From positions 6,419 through 18,373 of the forward strand of contig JAAAUF010000840.1 of assembly GCA_015499985.1 (NCBI GenBank): 11,955 nucleotides of DNA, written 5' to 3'. The notes under the pieces were generated by a model, which worked only from the letters and a program-made list of their open reading frames with translations, ran no database searches and was not told the DNA's origin. The stretch comes from Haplosporangium gracile (lineage: Eukaryota; Mortierellomycota; Mortierellomycetes; Mortierellales; Mortierellaceae). This document shows positions 8,569 to 11,955 of the stretch, piece after piece. Position 1 is the stretch's first letter, and the number at the start of each line of letters is the position of its first letter. A program made the translations under genes and the position numbers.

Positions 8569-10990
8569 ATGTCGCTGAACCAGTTTCAGGTCAAGGCTTC
8601 CTTCGCTGGTCAACAACACGCTTCAAACGCTCGTCTTTCACTCGGTACTCACGAACTCACTATTCACGCACCCAAGAAATCCGATAACAACACGACCATC
8701 ACGCAAGGTTAGTCTCTCTACTACTATACCTCATTTACTGCCACTCGATGGCAAGTGCTATCGCGACCGGTTCCCTGTTAGAACTCTTTTTTGTCACACT
8801 ATTTTACTCCACAAACTGACCAATGCTTTCATTTTTCGTCTCACATGCATTCACTCAATAGTGCCATACAGCTGCATCTATGGATATGAGACAACGAATG
8901 ACAAGGCAATAGCAGTAGAACAAGACAGGAACAAAGTAGTTGTCGTTATCCATTATGTGGCATTCAGTGGACCCGACCTGAGGAACCCCAGTGCGGCAAA
9001 GAGGACAACAGCGCAGTTCTTGTTTGAACGGACCGAGGATGCCGGCAGGTTTATCCAAACAGCCAGGGATCTCGGAGGTAACAGAGTGAAACTATAATCA
9101 TATATCATTGCGGGGTGTTTGTTTGGGTGATTTGTTGTGCTGGGTCTGTTACGGCTCAGATTTCTTATTGCTTAACTGCGCCAAAGATACATTGCGCGTT
9201 TTTTTTTCTTCGCTTTACTTTTGCTACTTCAGGCTAAAGTCTTGGCTCGGGCTTAAACGTTGGGCTTGTGGACAGTCGACAGAAGAGTAGATGGCGTTAT
9301 GTTGGTTGACAGCACTTTTTCATCCTCGATTTGTTGCTCTCTTCACTGACTAACAATCGGTATGTTTGTTCACTCAACCCACATTCTTACTGTTTTATGT
9401 TTGTAATAGCATTCCCCAAACCAAGACGAATTTTACTACTGGTGAACCCGAACGGCGGCGTAGGCAAGGCCAAGAGAATTAGCGATACAGTGGTTAAACC
9501 CATGCTTCAGCACTCGGGACTCAACGTCAAAGAACAATGTAAGCGTGTCATTTCTCGTGGGATTCCAAACTAGACATTCGAAAGATATATGTTGGAACTG
9601 GGCTCAGTCTAAACTCGCATTTTTTTGTTCCATTCTTGACCTGTCGCATAGACACAGAGTATGGTCGACATGCGGTCGATATTGCAGCCAAGGTGGATCT
9701 AGACGGGGTCGACTCGTTGGTGGTTGTCTCTGGAGATGGAGTTCTGCATGAGGTTATTAATGGCCTGCTGTCGCGCCCGGACTGGGACCGAGCCAGGAAC
9801 ACCTCCATCGGAATTGTGCCTGCAGGATCAGGAAATGCAATTGCGGCCTCTCTCGGTATAGTCAGTCAGTTCGTGGCGACACTTACTGTCATTCGTGGAG
9901 AGACGTCCAAGCTGGATATCTTTTCGCTGTCTCAACTCAATCGACCTAAGATCTACTCTATGTTGTCCTTCAGCTGGGGCTTGATGGCCGACGCCGACAT
10001 CGAGTCTGACAAGTATGTTGCCTTATTTTGCAAAAATGAACCATATGAATTGATGCCTTTCCTTATGTATCATACTAAGCGACATCTTTTTGCTTTCTAC
10101 CCTCAACTTCTAATAGTTACCGCTGGCTGGGTCCATTGCGATTCGACGTGGCAGGATTTATCCGGATGATCAGACTGCGACGATACCCCGGAAAGGTCTA
10201 TGTGCTTCCCCCAAAATACGGACAGGACCCTTCAACAACCGAACAACAACTGACACCACCACAATCTCCTTCCCACAAACGAGAACCCGAATCTCGGTTT
10301 CAACATCTTCTCGACAGCAACATCAAGGAACCCCTAAAACCCTGGAGTCTTATCCCCAACATGCCCTTTTATAGCATGTTATTGTTGCTGAACTGTCCCA
10401 ATGTGGGCGAGACCATCTTTTTCACCAACACTATCCGGTTCAATGACGGGATCATGCGGCTCTGGTACTCGGCCGAGACGCGGTTCTGGAAGATCTTGCT
10501 GCCGTTCCTCTTTGATCAGCAGAACGGAAAAATGGTCGAGCGTGACTTGATGAAGAATTTAGAGTGCGGAGGGATCTTGATAGTTCCAGGAGTCGAGGGC
10601 AAGCCCGACGATCCATCGACACATACGATTTTCGAGCCTGATTGGGTCACTTCCTCATCAGCAAAGTCACAGGGTATCTACCAAAAACCTGGGCTTTTCG
10701 ATGTCGATGGAGAAGTTATGCCGACCGCCAGGACGTTAATCGAGATCCACCCTAGTCTGATGAACATACTTGTACCAGAGTGGCTGTACCACGAGGACGA
10801 TGCTAATATGATGGCGAGAGTACACGAGTCCGCAGTGATCCGAGCGACAAAGACTCAGCAGAAGGCTCGTTCAACTTTTGGCGGTATTTTGGTTGTTGCC
10901 ACTGCTGTCGCTGTTGCTGCTGCTGCCGTCTTTTTGTCGATCAACGGCCATTCTTCTGTCGAGTTCCTTCGATCCACTCTTCAGCTTTAA
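8569..10990 (+). CDS. LCB4: sphingoid long-chain-base (sphingosine) kinase with C-terminal membrane segment
   Basis: Phosphorylates sphingosine-type long-chain bases with ATP to give the 1-phosphates used in signalling and sphingolipid breakdown (family knowledge). Five exons: 8569-8707, 8862-9077, 9410-9538, 9652-10012, 10117-10990 (TAA), 572 aa; all junctions are GT-AG and phase-consistent. Residues 1-118 form a beta-rich PH-like N-terminal module. The diacylglycerol-kinase-type catalytic domain follows: nucleotide loop VNPNGGVGKA (130-139), SGDGVLHEVINGL (188-200, catalytic Asp190), VPAGSGNAIAASL from 217, the sphingosine-binding ADADIES-NYRWLGPLRF region (274 onward), FNDGIMRLWYS and the late VDGE (478-481). 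Residues about 316-340 are a Pro/Ser-rich loop with SP sites. Residues 537-557 are an uninterrupted Ala/Val/Leu-rich helix followed by only 15 residues, a tail-anchor layout. The Gly loop has Val136 where many relatives have Lys. The ATG follows GAGAG and begins the only frame that splices correctly. A ceramide-kinase identity is less likely because of the ADxDxES motif. Confidence 0.93.
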
Positions 10991-11344
10991 ACATGCCCAT
11001 TCATAATACCATAATAAAAAAACCCTTATTTCATTTTCTATTTTCTTTTTTTTTTTTTATGGAAAAGGAAATAGGAAGCAAAATCGGTGATGCTGAAAAA
11101 AGGATGCCATAGGAGCAAAAATGCTCGGAGTGACAGGCACGCATATTTTCCATTCATTATCGCGTTATTTTTCGCCTATATACCCTTTGCTCTAAACCTC
11201 TCGGCTACGATTACTATAACGACAAAAAAGACGTGCAAAAAGAAGAAGATGGAGGATTGAAAAAAGAAGAAGAAAAAAACTACCATTAAAGGAAGGCAGT
11301 ATTGGCAATAAAGGCTTCGTACCTCAATCCATTCAACTTTGCAC
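10991..11344. other. non-coding region after the sphingosine kinase gene
   Basis: It contains the kinase 3' untranslated region, T- and A-rich runs, a TATATA-containing stretch near 11176-11183 and purine-rich GAAGAAG runs at about 11240-11280. No gene can be supported on either strand. The stretch from about 11290 to 11345 has less biased composition and may belong to the small ORF next to it. Confidence 0.5.
11013..11018 (+). terminator. polyadenylation signal of the sphingosine kinase gene
   Basis: AATAAA 22 nt after the kinase stop codon, followed by more A-rich sequence. It is close to the stop, giving a very short 3' untranslated region, but the motif is canonical. Confidence 0.5.
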
Positions 11345-11461
11345 TCAGAGTTTTGGCTCCTGAATTATTTGTTGTGCTTTATGTAGAGGGCCGTACTGTT
11401 TGGCAGGTCCTAGTTTGTCGAACCGGAGGATCATCTTTATGGCCTGTGAAAGGAGAGACAT
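11345..11461 (-). CDS. possible small ORF, 38 codons, unknown function
   Basis: An ATG-to-TGA frame that begins MSLLSQAIKMILRFDKLG and ends IIQEPKL. The ATG sits just after a (TC)n tract (minus-strand CTCTCTCTCTCTCAACATG), the leader style of the other genes in this window, and codon composition is not low-complexity. The product would be basic, with an amphipathic N-terminal half and no membrane segment or signal peptide that I can see. An alternative is that TTCACAG just inside the frame is a 3' splice site and this is the last exon of a gene lying further right, or that a GTACGG at the KQ codons is a donor. I recognise no family, and chance is a real possibility. Confidence 0.3.
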   Translation of the reverse strand: MSLLSQAIKMILRFDKLGPAKQYGPLHKAQQIIQEPKL

Positions 11462-11812
11462 GTTGAGAGAGAGAGAGACGGGCACAGGTCAGCAGTGTCT
11501 TTTGGAACGACTGGATCAAAAAACAAAAATAAGGGAAGAACAAGGGCAAGAAGACAAGAGAGACGAAAAAGAAAGTTAGCTGAACCATCCTTGCCGCCGT
11601 AAGTGGCTGTGAATACGCATCAACAGGGAGAAAGCGCGTGTTTTCTTCCTGTTGCTAGAAGTAAAAAAAAACCAGGAACAAAAACCGAGAAACAGGCCGG
11701 GAGGGTCCAAATAGTGTTTCTAACTAGTTTTTTAATTGGCCGAGTCAACTGGTTAACCGATCAAAAAGGTAGCCCTGGTCCAAAACCATCAAAGAAAATG
11801 GTAAAAGATAAG
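11462..11812. other. non-coding region before the tRNA
   Basis: Contains a GA/CT dinucleotide run at about 11464-11477, purine-rich stretches and AT-rich DNA. The ORFs crossing it (plus 11603-11815, minus 11379-11588) are of biased composition and unrecognised, so no gene is called. Confidence 0.5.
11803..11806 (-). terminator. RNA polymerase III terminator of the tRNA
   Basis: A TTTT run on the minus strand 6 nt past the discriminator base of the tRNA, the usual Pol III stop signal. Confidence 0.6.
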
Positions 11813-11883
11813 TGAAAGTGCCGGGACTCGAACCCGGTTCTCAGGCTTGGAAGGCCGGAATGATACCCATATACTACACTTTC
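11813..11883 (-). tRNA. tRNA-Gly (anticodon UCC)
   Basis: Folds by eye: acceptor stem GAAAGTG/CACTTTC (7 perfect pairs), T-stem CCGGG/CCCGG with loop TTCGAGT, anticodon loop CTTCCAA (anticodon TCC, reading GGA) and discriminator A, as in eukaryotic glycine tRNAs. The internal B box GGTTCGAGTCC is canonical and the A-box region TAGTATATGGG is acceptable. There is no intron and no encoded CCA. The anticodon stem CCGGC/GCCTG has one C-U mismatch at the second pair (28-42), and the D-stem is weak (G-U, U-A, A-C). The weak D-stem resembles other eukaryotic Gly(UCC) tRNAs. It may be a functional divergent copy or a decaying one. Confidence 0.8.
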
Positions 11884-11955
11884 TTATAGGAGTTGTAAAA
11901 TGTGTCCTAAATCAGGGGAATTTAAGCTCTCAGCCCGTCTCCCCAGAAGTTATGC
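11884..11955. other. window end, nothing identified
   Basis: The last 72 bases, upstream of the tRNA on its own strand, show no recognisable gene or repeat. Confidence 0.4.

Noticed and set aside
8265..8687. 140-codon ORF over the pyrimidine-rich tract
   Set aside because: It is made of Ser/Phe/Leu runs, is out of frame with the kinase start at 8569 and crosses that exon in the wrong frame.
9108..9290. 60-codon ORF inside kinase intron 2 (hidden exon?)
   Set aside because: The exon before it ends in phase 1, and joining at the CTTCAG acceptor near 9232 gives an immediate stop. The flanking exons join in phase without it.
11176..11183. TATATA box for a further gene
   Set aside because: No coding frame or RNA gene could be recognised at a suitable distance on either strand; AT-rich background makes the match weak.
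11379..11588. 69-codon minus-strand ORF with a hydrophobic start
   Set aside because: Its Phe/Leu-rich part comes from a pyrimidine-rich stretch and it overlaps the small ORF in another frame; nothing recognisable.

Overview
This is nuclear DNA from a fungus, most likely an early-diverging filamentous one of the Mortierella type (Mucoromycota sensu lato). The evidence is spliceosomal introns of mostly 89-117 nt with GTRNGN donors, pyrimidine-rich leaders before start codons, AATAAA-type signals, a nuclear tRNA, and a mitochondrial cobalamin-pathway GTPase that most Dikarya are thought to lack. The lineage is inferred from gene content and style, not from a search.

Layout. Positions 1-302 are an AT-rich 3' flank. 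A minus-strand gene (coding 4562 to 303, one intron) encodes a very low-complexity protein of about 1337 residues whose recognisable part is a citron-homology (CNH) beta-propeller split by disordered inserts. A shared 505-bp divergent promoter (4563-5067) separates it from a plus-strand, 11-exon gene (5068-7836). That gene encodes the mitochondrial methylmalonyl-CoA mutase chaperone GTPase (MMAA/MeaB family, 444 aa), and its model needs a 5-nt microexon. After about 730 bp of non-coding DNA comes a plus-strand, five-exon sphingoid long-chain-base (sphingosine) kinase of 572 aa (8569-10990) with a predicted C-terminal membrane anchor. The right end holds non-coding DNA, a speculative 38-codon minus-strand ORF (11345-11461) and a minus-strand tRNA-Gly(UCC) (11813-11883).

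The genes do not form an operon or an obvious pathway: one suggests a signalling scaffold, one propionate/B12 metabolism, one sphingolipid signalling. I see no mobile element, CRISPR array or defence system. The most notable points are the 5-nt microexon, the B12-dependent function in a fungus, the interrupted CNH propeller without a kinase or RhoGEF partner domain, and the membrane-tailed sphingosine kinase. Exon boundaries were derived by hand from splice consensus, reading phase and family conservation; no transcript data were available.
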